From Pseudeuparius sepicola (taxonomy: Eukaryota > Arthropoda > Insecta > Coleoptera > Anthribidae): 64,000 nucleotides of DNA. This document shows positions 33,150 to 44,187 of the stretch, in pieces; positions within the stretch are counted from its first letter, which is position 1, and every line of letters begins with the position of its first letter. Location of the stretch: NCBI GenBank assembly GCA_963920635.1, contig OY987303.1:42841223-42905222 (forward strand). The letters are read 5' to 3'. The position numbers were made by a program, and so were the translations under genes. Below the pieces are notes generated by a model. It did no database searches and was not told the DNA's origin. It was given only the letters and a program-made list of their open reading frames with translations.

Positions 33150-33780
33150 TTTGTAGGTTAAGGGAAGCAACTAAAAATACAACTTTTTTGTCTCTTGAAT
33201 TTTTTTCGTGTCTTCGTTAATTTTCGAGAAAAAAATAAAAACCACTTTATTGCATGGCATTGCTTTGTTGTTGCATTGCTGCTTTCTCGAAAACGAAGCA
33301 AGATACGAACATGATTCAAGAGGCCAAAAAGTTGTATTCTTAGTTGCTTAATGTGAAAAAAATATAAAAGTAGATTACAATTATTATCAAGTCTAGTGGC
33401 GTCCCTTAACCAAAATTTTTGAAAAAAAGAAAATGTGCGCCACTGGCTTTTTTAAAACTTTTATATTTTTTTCGCATTAAGCAACTAAAAATACAACTTT
33501 TTGGTCTCTTGAATCTTGTTCGTATCTTACTTCGTTTTCGAAAGCAGCAATGCAACGAAAAAGCAATGACGCAATAAAGTGGTTTTATTATTTTTTTCTC
33601 TGGAAAACGAAGCCAGATACGAAAAAAATTAAAGAGACCAAAAAGTTGTATTCTTAGTTCCTTAATGCGAAAAACATATAAAAGTTATAAAAAAGTCAGT
33701 GTCGTACATTTTTTTTTTCAAAAATATTGGTCACGGTGCCCTCCGGGACGCCACTGGACTTAATAATTTGAATCTACTTG
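33150..33780. repeat. Nested palindromes: two hairpin units in opposite orientation
   Basis: Unit 1 (33161-33350) and unit 2 (33475-33665) are each inverted repeats with arms GCAACTAAAAATACAACTTT / AAAGTTGTATTCTTAGTTGC. Their loops are opposite (AACCACTTTATTGC versus GCAATAAAGTGGTT), so the units are inverted relative to each other. A further inverted pair, CAAGTCTAGTGGCGTCCC (33390s) and GGGACGCCACTGGACTT (33747-33763), frames unit 2. No coding sequence; MITE-type origin is likely. Confidence 0.75.
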
Positions 33781-34059
33781 GGGCTAAATTAACCCCTCTC
33801 TACCGTAAATAACACTGCCAGATTTCAGCAAAATCGGCTAAAGGATTATTAAGATGTTGCTGAAAAAAAGATTTTTTTTTAGAGTTTGACACCCTGTATC
33901 TTGAAAACGAAGCGATAACGGACCTATGTTTATATAAACTTTTCATCTTAAAATCACTCAAAGAATCATCCCTTGAAGTTTGGCTACGTACTTAAATAAC
34001 ACCCTGTATTAAAGCAGAATTAATGAAAACATTTTAATTTGAAATTGTATAGTAGGAAT

Positions 34060-34260
34060 TTATTATTAAATACTTTCAAAAATTTCCAATAAAAATCTTT
34101 GTTTTCTGTCTGTAAAAATATGTTTATATATAGAAAAGCTTCTCTCAACATCTACCAATGTAATAGGACAATATTTTAATTTGCGTAGTAAAGTATAAGG
34201 CCAAGGTGCAACTTCGTTGGATGATTTACCATTAAAAATTCTCTTTACTGCCATTAAAGA
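34060..34260 (-). pseudogene. hAT-like dimerisation-domain fragment
   Basis: The minus strand reads KYCPITLVDVERSFSIYKHI followed by FTDRKQRFLLEIFES, the C-terminal block (P-x-S/T-x-ERSFS) shared by hAT transposases and CGGBP1-like proteins of insects. Only about 60 residues are present, with no zinc finger or catalytic core, so it is a relic. Confidence 0.65.
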
Positions 34261-35556
34261 TTTGAACCCTTCATCCTTTTCTACAATAGCATCTAATTTG
34301 GGCTCTCATAATCTTGGTTATATCTTATATCTATAAATAAGTATAGGAAAAACCTGCAAATATGCGCAAAAATATAGTTTTTCCATAAATATGCAGTGTT
34401 TTGAAAAATTGAATAAAATATGCAAAAAATGCATATACAGGGTTAACTATCACTTAGTACAAAAATTTTTATGGCAGATAAAGAAAAATTAGACTTGCCA
34501 AAATAAATTTTCAAAAATTTTCTAACATTTGTCTTAAGCCTAAAAAAATTTTTTTTCAAATTGTATTAAACCCCTCAAAAAACGCCGCCTATGGACGCCC
34601 GCGCGACATGTCTAAAAATTTCGCGTATGTCAATAGCGCGGCGTTGCCACGTCTATCAATTTATCCGAGGATTCACCACAAAATTTCGATTTCCTTTTAA
34701 AAACGATTACTTTCTAAGGAACATGTAGAATGCCTATGAAACACCTACCTTACTGACATTTCCAGGATTGTTTGCACCATTTTCTGTTTTCTTGCTTTTT
34801 TACATTAAAAGTCACACAACACAACATTCACATTTTCTAAATCTGTTGGGGATCTCTTGGTTTCCCTCTGCTATTCCTTTTGTTTGAAGCGAGGTACTCA
34901 GCCTGACGACCACGACGAGGTAGATCCCCTCCGCCAGGAAAACCCCGAAGGGTAACCAAAAAATCACAACTGCACTAGCACACATTGCACATGCAAAGCA
35001 CTACAGTAGCTGTTCAAAGAGGCCGCCGTTAACTTCGATGCACAAATTCACTCGGTTAACTAAAGAAGTCCGGATACGTGCAAAAAGTCCATGATTATTC
35101 CGGATTTGAACAGCTGCACCTTCAATTCGTTCACGTAACTGCTGCTCGTTGTCGATTTCCTGCTCGTACACAATCGCCTTCATGAATCCCCAAATACAAA
35201 AATCCATTGGATTCAAGTCTGGTGATCGCGGCGGCCATGCAATGGGCCCTCCTCTTCCGATCCAACGGTTGGGGCATTGGTCGTCTAAAAGTGCACGAAC
35301 AGGTCTCGCAAAATGGGCTGGTGCACCATCGTGCATAAACCACATGTCATGCAGTACTTGTAGTGGCAAATTATCAAACAAAACATTTGTCAGAAAATAC
35401 AAGTATCGTTCAGCGTTTAAATTTTCCGGTAGAATGTATGGTCCAATTAATCGATCTCCATAAACTCCTGCCCAAACATTGATGGAAAATCGACGTTGGA
35501 AATTAAACCGCCGAACAGCATGTGGGTTCTCATCGGACCAAATATGGCTGTTGTAT

Positions 35557-35691
35557 CTAAAAAAAAACAACAAAAATTAGAAATATTCACAATTTTGGCG
35601 AAGGCGTTAGGATTGACATAGCCAATTTTATAATAAATAAAAAAGATAATATGGAAGAGAGAAAGCTATAAGTAAGTAAAAATTTACATAC
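35557..35691 (-). other. Transposase intron 2, 135 bp
   Basis: Donor GTATGT, acceptor TTTTTTTTTTAG on the minus strand. The splice joins GVYT and YNSHIW in frame. Confidence 0.85.
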
Positions 35692-35885
35692 GTGTAAACC
35701 CCAGCACGTGTGAAGCAGCATTCGTCTGTCCAAAGAATGTTGAAAACAAAGTTTGGGTCTTGGGCGATTCGATCACGTAGCCAAGTGCAGTAGGTCATTC
35801 TCACCGGAAAATCATTTGCTTCTAATGCTTGGACCTTTTGTATGTGATAAGGGTGAAGGCCGTTTTCCCTTAGAATCCTCCATGC

Positions 35886-36007
35886 CTGTAAATAATTTTA
35901 TTGTTACATTTTAAATTTTATGTAGGTATTAGGTGCAAGCAAAGACAATCCCATCACATGGGATAGTCTTTGGTAGAAGTCAGTTTTATTGGTTTTATTT
36001 TACTTGC
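35886..36007 (-). other. Transposase intron 1, 122 bp, GC-AG type
   Basis: Donor GCAAGT after AACAAG and acceptor TTTACAG. Joining restores SQNK-AWRILRE in frame. GC donors are a known minority class and AAG|GCAAGT is their usual context. Confidence 0.8.
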
Positions 36008-36370
36008 CTTGTTCTGAGATATTCCCAATCTCCTTGCAATAGCTGTAGTGCTTATGGAAGGTTGCTCGCCCACCCCTTCGAGCTTGCAAAACACCAGTGT
36101 TTCGCATACGTTGTACAATGTTCACGAAAGTACGTGGGTTAGGCATATTTGCCCTGTTAGGAAAACGAATACGGTATTCTGCTGCAGCTCGATGTGCACT
36201 TTCATCGCATCTCCCGTACATTATAACCATGTCCGTTAACTCGGCGTTCGAATACTCCGGCATTTTCACAAAGACGCTGAACGATTTGCCGCGAAAATCA
36301 AGACCAAACTGGGAAATAACGCCATGTTACATTCGCAAATGCCCTCCGTCGGCTACTAGCCAAACTTGAA

Positions 36371-37443
36371 AAGGTTTGTTCCAACAGGACCAATAACCGT
36401 GCTCAAGCACGTTCAGCGCATGCGCACTACCCCACTGGCTGTTCCAACTGAATTATGTACCTACCGACACGGGACGATACACGCACTGTTCCAGCCGATT
36501 TATGGATCATTTGTGTATCGTCCTTGTACGATAAAAACGGTCCCTGGTCTAAAGCAATAACCGCGTGTACTGACATGCGCAGTGTATAGTCATGTGACAG
36601 AGATAAACAATAACCTCATATTTTTGTTTTTACGTAGATGGTTTTAAATCGATGGCTGGGATCGTGTTTTTTATTTCTTGTTGGTTTTTGGCTTGTTGGG
36701 TAGGGCGGGGAATCGTTGAACAATAATTTTTTAGAGTAAAGAGTGAGGTTAGCCCACCGAACATTCGGTTAGCCACATATTAAACACGCAGGTTAGGTGC
36801 GGTCACAAAACGTGATTTGGTCGATTTGATTCACAATCCGTTCCATCTGAAATTTTCTTTGGGATCGCACATGAACGGTGCAAAACTAGCGCATGCGTTC
36901 TTTAAGGGTTATCATCTAGTTCATGTACAGTTCTGTGACGGTACGTAAATTCGAGTTGGAACAAATGATCCCAAAGAAAATTTCAGATGGAACGGATTGT
37001 GAATCAAATCGACCAAATCATATTTGTGACCGCACCTAACCTGCGTGTTTAATATGTGGCTAACCGAATGTTCGGTGGGCTAACCTCACTCTTCACTCTA
37101 AAAAATTGTTCAACGATTCCCCGCCCTACCCAACAAGAAATAAAAAACACGATCCCAGCCATCGATTTAAAACTATCTACGTAAAAACAAAAATATGAGG
37201 TTAATGTTTATCTCTGTCACACGACCATACACTGCGCATGTCAGTACACGCGGTTATTGCTTTAGACCAGGCACCGTTTTTATCGTACAAGGACGATACA
37301 CAAATGATCCATAAATCGGCTGGAACAGTGCGTGTATCGTCCCGTGTCGGTAGGTACATAATTCAGTTGGAACAGCCAGTGGGGTAGTGCGCATGCGCTG
37401 AACGTGCTTGAGCACGGTTATTGGCCCTGTTGGAACAAACCTT
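36371..37443. repeat. Near-perfect ~1-kb inverted repeat, 100-bp loop
   Basis: The left arm (36371-36866) and right arm (36967-37443) match closely as reverse complements, from AAGGTTTGTTCCAACAGGAC at the outside to TTTTCTTTGGGATC at the loop. A 64-codon open stretch in each arm translates almost identically. No target duplication or transposase inside; it lies about 100 bp upstream of the DD41D transposase start. High arm identity means it is young. MITE or a mirrored duplication are both possible. Confidence 0.9.
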
Positions 37444-38044
37444 GTATGTACAGTTAGTTGCCTAGCTAGGAAGTTATGAAATGACGAACGGGGCAACGCG
37501 GAGCAGTCGAAAAAACGTTTCATAGACTCGACCGGGCCGATACGTCGCTTAATTCATACCGCCGAGGCTTCAGAACAATAAATCCTTTATCTATGCTTCA
37601 GAAGAGGTTAGATGGTGGACAAGAATTCATCAGAGGAGCTCCGGGGGTATTAAGGGAGACGGCTTGTGGTGTCGCGGTAATGAGCTTTCCGCGAGAGTAG
37701 GAACCGGTCCGGATACGAGCTAAGGTAAGGGGAATCTAATAGCGCTGCATCTGTACAGATTCAAATCGATTGTTATTTATGTATTTTTTAAATTTGTTTG
37801 AGTAAAAAGGTATTTTCACCGTTCCTAAATCAACGGCAACACCGCGGAAAATCACTTCAGCTGTCAGTACCTTCAGAAGCCAAATTGGATGACGTCATTA
37901 AAGGCGGGGATTTACAGGGAAAATAGGGGTCTTTACCCGTTTTTTTAAAGATCGTAAAAAAAATCTAAAAATATTTTTCTATGTTTTCTTAAGCCATCCT
38001 GCGCACGTGGTAAAATTTTTTGTACTAAGTCATAGTTAACCCTG

Positions 38045-38293
38045 TATATGCAATTTGCATATATTCCGCCTTTTACTCATAAACAAGAAGCGCACGTGTG
38101 GCCAGATGGTCGCCATAGGCGCGCGCCTGTAATAATATTATTGCGATTTTTAATACCTCCGAAATGTAAGTTATTGTGGTGTAATTATGAATTAATTTTA
38201 CTAAATGTAAAAACAAAAATAACAAAATTAACTTAAACAAACCAACAAAATAAAAAATAAAAATACTTTTCACCCACCAAATAAAATATAAAA
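38045..38293. other. Spacer between two transposase genes
   Basis: AT-rich, no feature apart from a GGCGCGCGCC palindrome near 38117. Confidence 0.5.
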
Positions 38294-39005
38294 TTAATCG
38301 AGATCACTATCATCCACTTGGGAGGAATCACTGTCATCACTGGTATCACTTTCACCTTCACCTAGATGAATAATAATCTCATCTATATGGCTGTCTATAA
38401 GACAATCTCTTTCACAATAACTTTCTTCAATTTTCTTAAAGTGGCTAACACATTTGGCCCAGTCATCGGGAGTAATACGCTTGAGTGCTTCTGTTGTTAA
38501 ATTGTGCAACTGTGTCATTGTACAATTCCCTGCGACATTATGTTCTCTGACAAACGACTTTACTTGTGACCATATTAGTTCGATGGGGTTTAAGTCACAC
38601 ATATATGGCGGAAGTCTTAAAGTGGTGTGACCATTTTGTTTAATAATTTCATCTACCATAAATGTTTTATCCTGAAGTTTGTGCCGTTTAAGCAGGCAAA
38701 GTAACTCAGATTTCAACAAAGTGTCATCGTAAGGTACTTTGCCGTTAGCCATTCTTTAATGCGGCCTTTAGTAGAAGCAGAAGTTGGAACTTTATTAACT
38801 TGGGTAGAATGATAGGAGGCGTTGTCTAACACTATTACCGAATTTGCTGGAATATTGAGTAACAACTTCTCTTGTAACCATTTAATAAAATTTTCCTTAT
38901 TCATTTGGCCATGATAATCGCCCTTACTTAAGCCAGCTCTAAATACTAATTCGGCACCAGAAATAAAACCCTGTTGTGATCCTGCATGCAATACTATAAG
39001 ACGAC

Positions 39006-39805
39006 CTAAAAGTAAAATTATAATTCGTCAAAAATCCCGTAAAGCTCTATAGGAGAGAGTTTTGGCGGCAAAGACTTAGGATGTTGAACAACTTTTCTTA
39101 TACAGGCTGACCCATTTGAAATAGAAGCATCCCCGATTTTTTTTATTTTTGATCCGATTTTAGCCGGTTTTTTTTCTGAAGATAGGTCGCAAAAAAACTC
39201 TTTTTTTTTATTTAGTGCAAAATTTCAGGTCTTAATCTAATCTCAATTTTCAAGGGGATTCCATGGCACACTTGACTTGCCAGATGCCTTTAAAATTTCT
39301 ATTTTGCTCAACTTTGACACCCTGCAGAATAGAACTCCCTCTATATTTTTTGTTCAAATTTGGTATGTGGGGTTTTAGGGTGTCCGGATTAACACCAAGA
39401 TGTCAGATTTTAAATACAAAAAAGTGCTAAATGGTTTTCGTCATTTTTTTACTGGAAAACAAATTCGTAGTAGGCCCTAAAAATTTTAGATTACATCCTG
39501 AAATTTTGCACCAAAATAGAATTTTTTTGTAAATTATCTTTAGAAAAAAAACGGCTAAAATCGGATTAAAATAAAAATTTTACGGGGTAGCTTCCATTTG
39601 AAATGGGTCATACCCTTTATGCAAATAAAAGGTAATAAATAATTGCAAGTATGGAGGTAACTTTGAAAATAAAACAATGCAAAATAAAGAAAATACGATC
39701 AATTGTTTTTTCGTATTTTTCACCGCTCGCTTGCAAAAATTAATAAGACGAATAATTCTTATTTGGACAGATCGTACATTTTAGTTTGTGGGCATATTTA
39801 CTTAC
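39006..39805 (-). other. 800-bp intron of the DDE_3 gene
   Basis: GTAAGT donor (39805-39800) and TTTACTTTTAG acceptor (39017-39006) on the minus strand. Splicing joins GIRSS-S-RLIVLHAG in frame. Most of it is a MITE (39101-39617). Confidence 0.85.
39101..39617. mobile_element. Foldback MITE inside the intron
   Basis: TACAGGCTGACCCATTTGAA at the left faces TTTGAAATGGGTCATACCCT at the right. Arms continue inward (CCCCGATTTTT, TCCGATTTTAGCCG, TTTCAGG) to about 39245 and 39480. The central ~170 bp (39262-39430) match one arm of the foldback at 61085-61893, so one family member sits inside another or they are recombinants. Confidence 0.7.
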
Positions 39806-40443
39806 TACTTGACCTTATCCCAGTTAAAACTCCTATTTGTTGATCACTCTGCCAGCATTCTCTAACCGTCATGTCGTTGTCCACCCACATTTCGTCCAGG
39901 TAAATTACTGGACGATTTTGTTCTCTGTACTTTTTAATACATTTAAGGTATTTAATTCTCCAAGCAACGATATTGTCCCGTTCAACTAAAATTTTACGCT
40001 TATTTTGACAAGTCTTCCATTTGAAGCCCATATCGCCCAAAATATGACGTAAAACTGTTCGCTCATAGGGAAAGTCAATTTTACTTTTTATACTGGCAAG
40101 TAATTTCTTGACTGTGGGAGATACTTTTTTAACAGTATAGAATTCTGCTATGGTCCTTCGAATTACCTCACAATCAAAGTCGTCTATAGCGTCCTTATAA
40201 TTTTTTCTCTCCCTTTTAGCTCCTGGTTCATTTCTAGGATAGTAATTTTCATCCTGGTATTCTTTTTTTAATTCTTTTTATGGTAATCTCCGAAACACCG
40301 GTATATGTTGCGACACGTTTTACCGTTTGGTTGATTAGGCATTTGTAAATGCCTGTTGTTGCTTCTTCATCCATAATGTTTAACATATTTGCTATAACAT
40401 CTCTCGTTTGGCGCTTAATAGGTTTTCCGATCTTCGAATTCAT

Positions 40444-42379
40444 GTCAACTCTTATATTCCCAAACGCAGACTAAAAGCTCTCCGCCCATGGCTGAAAATA
40501 AAGCATTGGATGGCAGACATCGGGGAGGTCCCGGGCATGCAGCGTTGCCATTTTCCACATATTGTTAAGAATGCTGGAGATATCCGCTATAAAATAAACC
40601 CCTCATCCGGCATCGCAGCAAATATAGGAGTTCGCTAATATCCAATAGACTTTCAGAGAGGAAGGGGGACTGCATTCCTAGCATTCCTGCCAATTATCAT
40701 CTTATTGTGGCTCCGCTTTATTGCGCGACAAGTTGGCCATGGATGACGATTTCTTTTGCAGCACCACTTAGCTGTCCAAAAGTGCAACATTTTTGTTTCT
40801 TATGCTTTTTTTGTAGGGCGCAAAACAAGCGAGAAAATCACGGAGGTAGATCTAAAAAAACCATCCTGTATAATCAATTTAGAAATTTTTTTTTATCAAA
40901 TGTAATGACTTATCCCATCAGAATGGCTTAGGTTCTAGAAGGAATTCCGATCAGTAAAATACATATATCCGTGTGCAAATTTTCCCCATGACTATTTGGT
41001 TTCAGCATATACGCGAGTTCGTATTTACTACAAACTTAAATTTGCGAATAGGGAATAATTAAAAACTCAAATTTTGCAAAACTTGTAACCTATGTAAATA
41101 ATTTTGTTTGCTCCTAGGTACACACTTATGTATATTTTTACTTACCCTATGTTTAATTAGGCATATCTTGCGTTATTTAAACGGAAGAAGTAAAATAGCT
41201 GCATTTTTATTATACATATTATGCTCCTTATTTTTCCGCTATACCTATTACTCCTATATGGTGCATAATGGAAAGTCAATATAGAGGTGTCCCCGTATAA
41301 CTTGGAGCAACCAGCTCTACGGTGTTTCGGATAGTCGACCCTCGTAAATAACGGAGTGGCGAGCTGACGTTAATTTACGATCGGTCGCAAAAAATCGGCG
41401 GCTTTTCGACGACTTCAAAGGAGTGATCCGACTTATAGTATTCTCTAGACTTTGGTTTAATACAGTAAGTGCAGCCAAATTCACGAATTGGATAGATTTG
41501 GAAGAAGGAAAAACTGAAGTTTGAGCCCTTGGTTCCTCATTTTTTTCAGCATAAGTATAGTAATAATAATACTAACCGTTAATTACTATTAGTAAATTTG
41601 TGTCATATTTTTACCTAAGGTAAAAATATTTATAATCTTATAATATGTACCTACAGATCTTATATTATACTTATTCTAAGCGTAAAGAAAATTGCTGTTA
41701 TTTGAAAAGAGAACCGCTTTTCTGGTTTGTGGATATTTTCCGAACATTTCTTATTCTCATCACCGAATTCTTGCTCACCCATGTCGCCTCGTTGTTACGA
41801 TAATTTGAGCCATTTGTATTTTATGCGGTGATCCCGCTGCTGTATCTCGCATTTCAGGAACATAAAGCAGGCTTAGGGAGTTGTCGAAACGGTGTATCAA
41901 TGCGACGTTAAAATGGAAGTGATCCAGAATATAAAATACATATTTCGGCACAGAATGAGCGTGTTTTCGTAGATAAATCGTCGTTAGTACGGTACATTGA
42001 ACACGGCTCCTATTTAAACCCCCAATTCTTCTATTCTCCAGGAATGTATATATCCTGTGATATCTAAGAATATCATTATAACGGAACTTTTATATGTACC
42101 TACGTTTTGAAAAATATAATCCAATATTTTGCAATTTTGGATTATATTTCGGGACATCCTCCGAACAAATTTCGTTTTTGACTATGGAGTATCGCCTTCG
42201 CGCTTTACTGCAATGTTCCTGTGTGGAATATCGTAGGAGTGATAATAATTAATTATTGTTATTCTTAAGCAGGTTTTATAGAAATACGTGCCATGGCAGA
42301 TAATTTAATAGGACTCATGTTGTTAAGGCACTTATATCATTCAAAGTACAATAATATTAACTAAAACTAATAATAATAA
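40444..42379. other. No gene recognised
   Basis: The first ~200 bp upstream of the DDE_3 gene are GC-richer and could hold its promoter. A GC-richer patch at 41280-41440 (GTCCCCGTATAACTTGGAGC, GATCGGTCGCAAAAAATCGG) stands out from AT-rich DNA but shows no domain. Confidence 0.5.
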
Positions 42380-42790
42380 TTGTCCTGGAAGAAATTCGTT
42401 TTAGTGCTGACGCCACCGCTCAAGCCTGGTTTTCGTCAAATAAGTTGCTCATGAACGAACGGGTAAATTGGTTAATTGTATGATCCTTGGTGTGGTCCTT
42501 GGGGAAGACAGCATTGCCGTTTTGGGTTTTGATGTAGATGACAGTTTAATTGGTCAAAGCACGTCTAAGAGTGTGTGCAAGAGTTTAAGCTCAATAATTT
42601 ACTAAATAAGAAAACTTCATCCTTTAGTAAATAGAGATATTTTGCAAAATGTCTATTTCTCTAATTTTCAGTCTAAATTGTAATATGGAATTGCTCTAAG
42701 GAGAAACTAACCTAATGCTGTTAGGGCTTTTCGCTTGCAAAAACGTGCTATAAGAGTTCCGTAGAAAGTCGACCCCACTTCAAAGGTCAT
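42380..42790 (+). pseudogene. LINE reverse transcriptase C-terminal relic
   Basis: The plus strand gives ADATAQAWFSSNKLLMNER, then VLGFDVDDSLIGQSTS, FQSKL-stop-YGIAL and FRLQKRAIRV. This is the order of motifs after the YADD box in Jockey/CR1-type LINEs and the same block as QSHLSYGIQAWG in the LINE at 11585. Stops and frame changes throughout. Old fragment. Confidence 0.65.
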
Positions 42791-42837
42791 CAAATCATGA
42801 CACTCCCTGCGCTCTATATATGAGGAGCTCATTTCCA

Positions 42838-43400
42838 ACAAGTCCATTTTTACCCAATTTCAAGTAGAGATGGCGCTGCACTCTTCTACGGGCTATCTAT
42901 CTATTACATTAGGTATTCTTAAACTTTCAAAACGTATCAAGTCCCATTCAAACAGATACCCCTTTTTACATATAATTTGCATAAGGAAACAAGTCCATCG
43001 AGATATAATTTTCGAAGAGTAATAAGTCCATGTTTTCGTTTCAAAATGCTACAAGTCCACAGCGAGTCATTCAGTTGCAAATTGTAAAGCGCCGACAGCA
43101 CGTGTTATTTGTTTGTACAGCAATTTTCGACATTGAAAATGGATATAACGGAAGGTGTTAGTGTGGCTGACCATAGTATTGGAAGTCGTAAAAGGCCAAG
43201 ACTCTCAGCTAAAGCTAAAGCTGACAACTGCAAAGATGACATCTGGAATTGTCTCGATGACGAACCGGAAGTTAAAACATAATACAAAATTTTATAATTA
43301 TCATCTGGTGTTTATGGAACTGATTTAAGAAATACCTAGTGCAATAAATTTTTTAAACAAAACGTAACAGGTCCTACTTTTTTTTTCATAAAGAAACAAG
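42838..43400 (+). repeat. Recurrent ACAAGTCCA motif
   Basis: ACAAGTCCAT or close variants occur near 42839, 42949, 42988, 43020, 43050, 43366 and 43389. Spacing is irregular, so it may be a decayed minisatellite or chance. Confidence 0.35.
43139..43282 (+). CDS. Short open frame, 47 residues, unknown
   Basis: ATG at 43139 opens a frame to TAA at 43280-43282: it starts MDITEGVSVADHSIGSRKRP, has a basic RKRPRLSAKAKA patch that could be a nuclear signal, and ends in the acidic CKDDIWNCLDDEPEVKT. Local G+C is higher than in the flanks. I do not recognise it; it may be a first exon of a transposon-derived gene or an accident. No splice donor is obvious because the stop comes first. Confidence 0.3.
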   Translation: MDITEGVSVADHSIGSRKRPRLSAKAKADNCKDDIWNCLDDEPEVKT

Positions 43401-43689
43401 TCCGTTATAATATTGAGCACAACAATTTAAAATATTGATTTCGATTTACAAAAAAAATAGTTTCTAAATATATGTACAACACAAAATTAAAACACAAATC
43501 CTTTCTCTCAATAGGTTTTGTAGAAATAGTAGAATCAGTTATACCTTCTTCGTCGTTTGTAGAAAAATTGTAAATCAAAAACGACAATAAATGTTTACCT
43601 AACAACCGATGTGAGAACTTGGAAAACAAAAAAATATTTTTTAGGTTATAGAAATCAAAAAAATATTAAATCCTAAACATACAGGAAAA

Positions 43690-44187
43690 TTTGGAAAAAA
43701 ATTCTATTGTTTATCAAGGTACAAAATATAAGAGTAAATAAAACTTAAATCTTTAATGTCAGTTCTTTTGTTCATTGAATTTGATTCATTTTGTATTTCA
43801 ACCATTTCTAAAAAAAAACTCTTATAATAATTATTACTTTCGTATTGCATCAAAATTGATATTATGACCAGTGAAAGAAACATGTTCCGAAAGAGCAGAA
43901 GAGCTTTTATTTAATCTACTATCACTTTTGTGTCCAGAAATTCTATTCTTTAAATTTTGAGACGTTTGGCCAATAAATTTTAATTCACAGTTACGACAAG
44001 GAAGACAACAAACTACATGAGATTGATACATAGATGTAAATTTTTCTTTTAGGTCATCTAGATAATAGACTATTGGATATATGCAGAAGAACGGACAAAA
44101 TAATAATGAATGCAGGGTTAAGGCAAAAATTATCCCGAGCCGGTTAACAAGAAAAATAATTATATCTAATGTTATTTTGGTTACCAA
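43690..44187 (-). pseudogene. Penelope-like element, GIY-YIG endonuclease remnant 2
   Basis: The minus strand reads HVVCCLPCRNCELKFIGQTS, QNLKNRISGHKSD and SALSEHVSFTGHNINFDAIR. In another frame come ESNNYYK, FLEMVEIQNESNSMNKRTDI and KDLSFIYSYIL, ending near 43720. This matches the GIY-YIG domain (V-Y..C..C...F/YIGQT, R...H, E) and the conserved C-terminal tail of Penelope-like elements. One frameshift near 43834. The fragment differs from the 28345 copy, so two lineages are present. Confidence 0.75.

Larger units (their letters stand above)
35001..36269 (-). pseudogene. Three-exon DD41D (rosa-like) transposase, one frameshift
   Basis: Exon 1 (36269-36008) starts MKMPEYSNAELTDMVIMYGR and carries the DNA-binding helix-turn-helix (FVNIVQRMRNTGVLQARRGG; AIARRLGISQNK). 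Exon 2 (35885-35692) reads AWRILRENGLHPYHIQKVQA to FNILWTDECCFTRAGVYT with the first catalytic aspartate. Exon 3 (35556-35001) has INVWAGVYGDRLIGPYILPE, MHDGAPAHFARPVRALLDD and WPPRSPDLNPMDFCIWG. Between the second and third aspartates there are 41 residues (DD41D), as in rosa elements. Introns are 122 bp (GC-AG: AAG|GCAAGT) and 135 bp (GT-AG). One 1-nt frameshift in exon 1, near RRGG, is the only break I see. It would cut and paste the element at TA. Confidence 0.85.
34438..38044 (-). mobile_element. DD41D Tc1/mariner-group transposon with intact ends, 3607 bp
   Basis: Ends are inverted repeats of ~36 bp: CAGGGTTAACTATCACTTAG at the left and, on the minus strand at the right, CAGGGTTAACTATGACTTAG; a TA sits outside each (34436-34437, 38045-38046). 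The minus-strand transposase lies in the left half. The right part holds a ~1-kb palindrome, unusually large for this superfamily and probably a later insertion. Confidence 0.85.
38294..40443 (-). pseudogene. DDE_3-type transposase gene with one intron (nearly intact)
   Basis: Start at 40443: MNSKIGKPIKRQTRDVIANM, a helix-turn-helix (VKRVATYTGVSEITIKRIKK), then NYYPRNEPGAKRERKNYKDA, GDMGFKWKTCQNKRKILVER and PVIYLDEMWV (first catalytic aspartate). After an 800-bp intron come RLIVLHAGSQQGF, IPANSVIVLDNASYH (second) and LRLPPYMCDLNPIELIWSQV (glutamate). The tail is acidic (ESDTSDDSDSSQVDDSDLD). Two 1-nt frame changes break it: one in an A-run near 40262, one near 38740. Both could be sequencing errors. 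This is a widespread insect IS630/Tc1-related family with a long spacing before the glutamate. No inverted ends were found, so either an element relic or a domesticated gene is possible. Confidence 0.8.

Noticed and set aside
36366..37523. Pair of 64-89-residue frames in the palindrome as a duplicated gene
   Set aside because: They are mirror images of one another because of the inverted repeat; no domain or coding signal.
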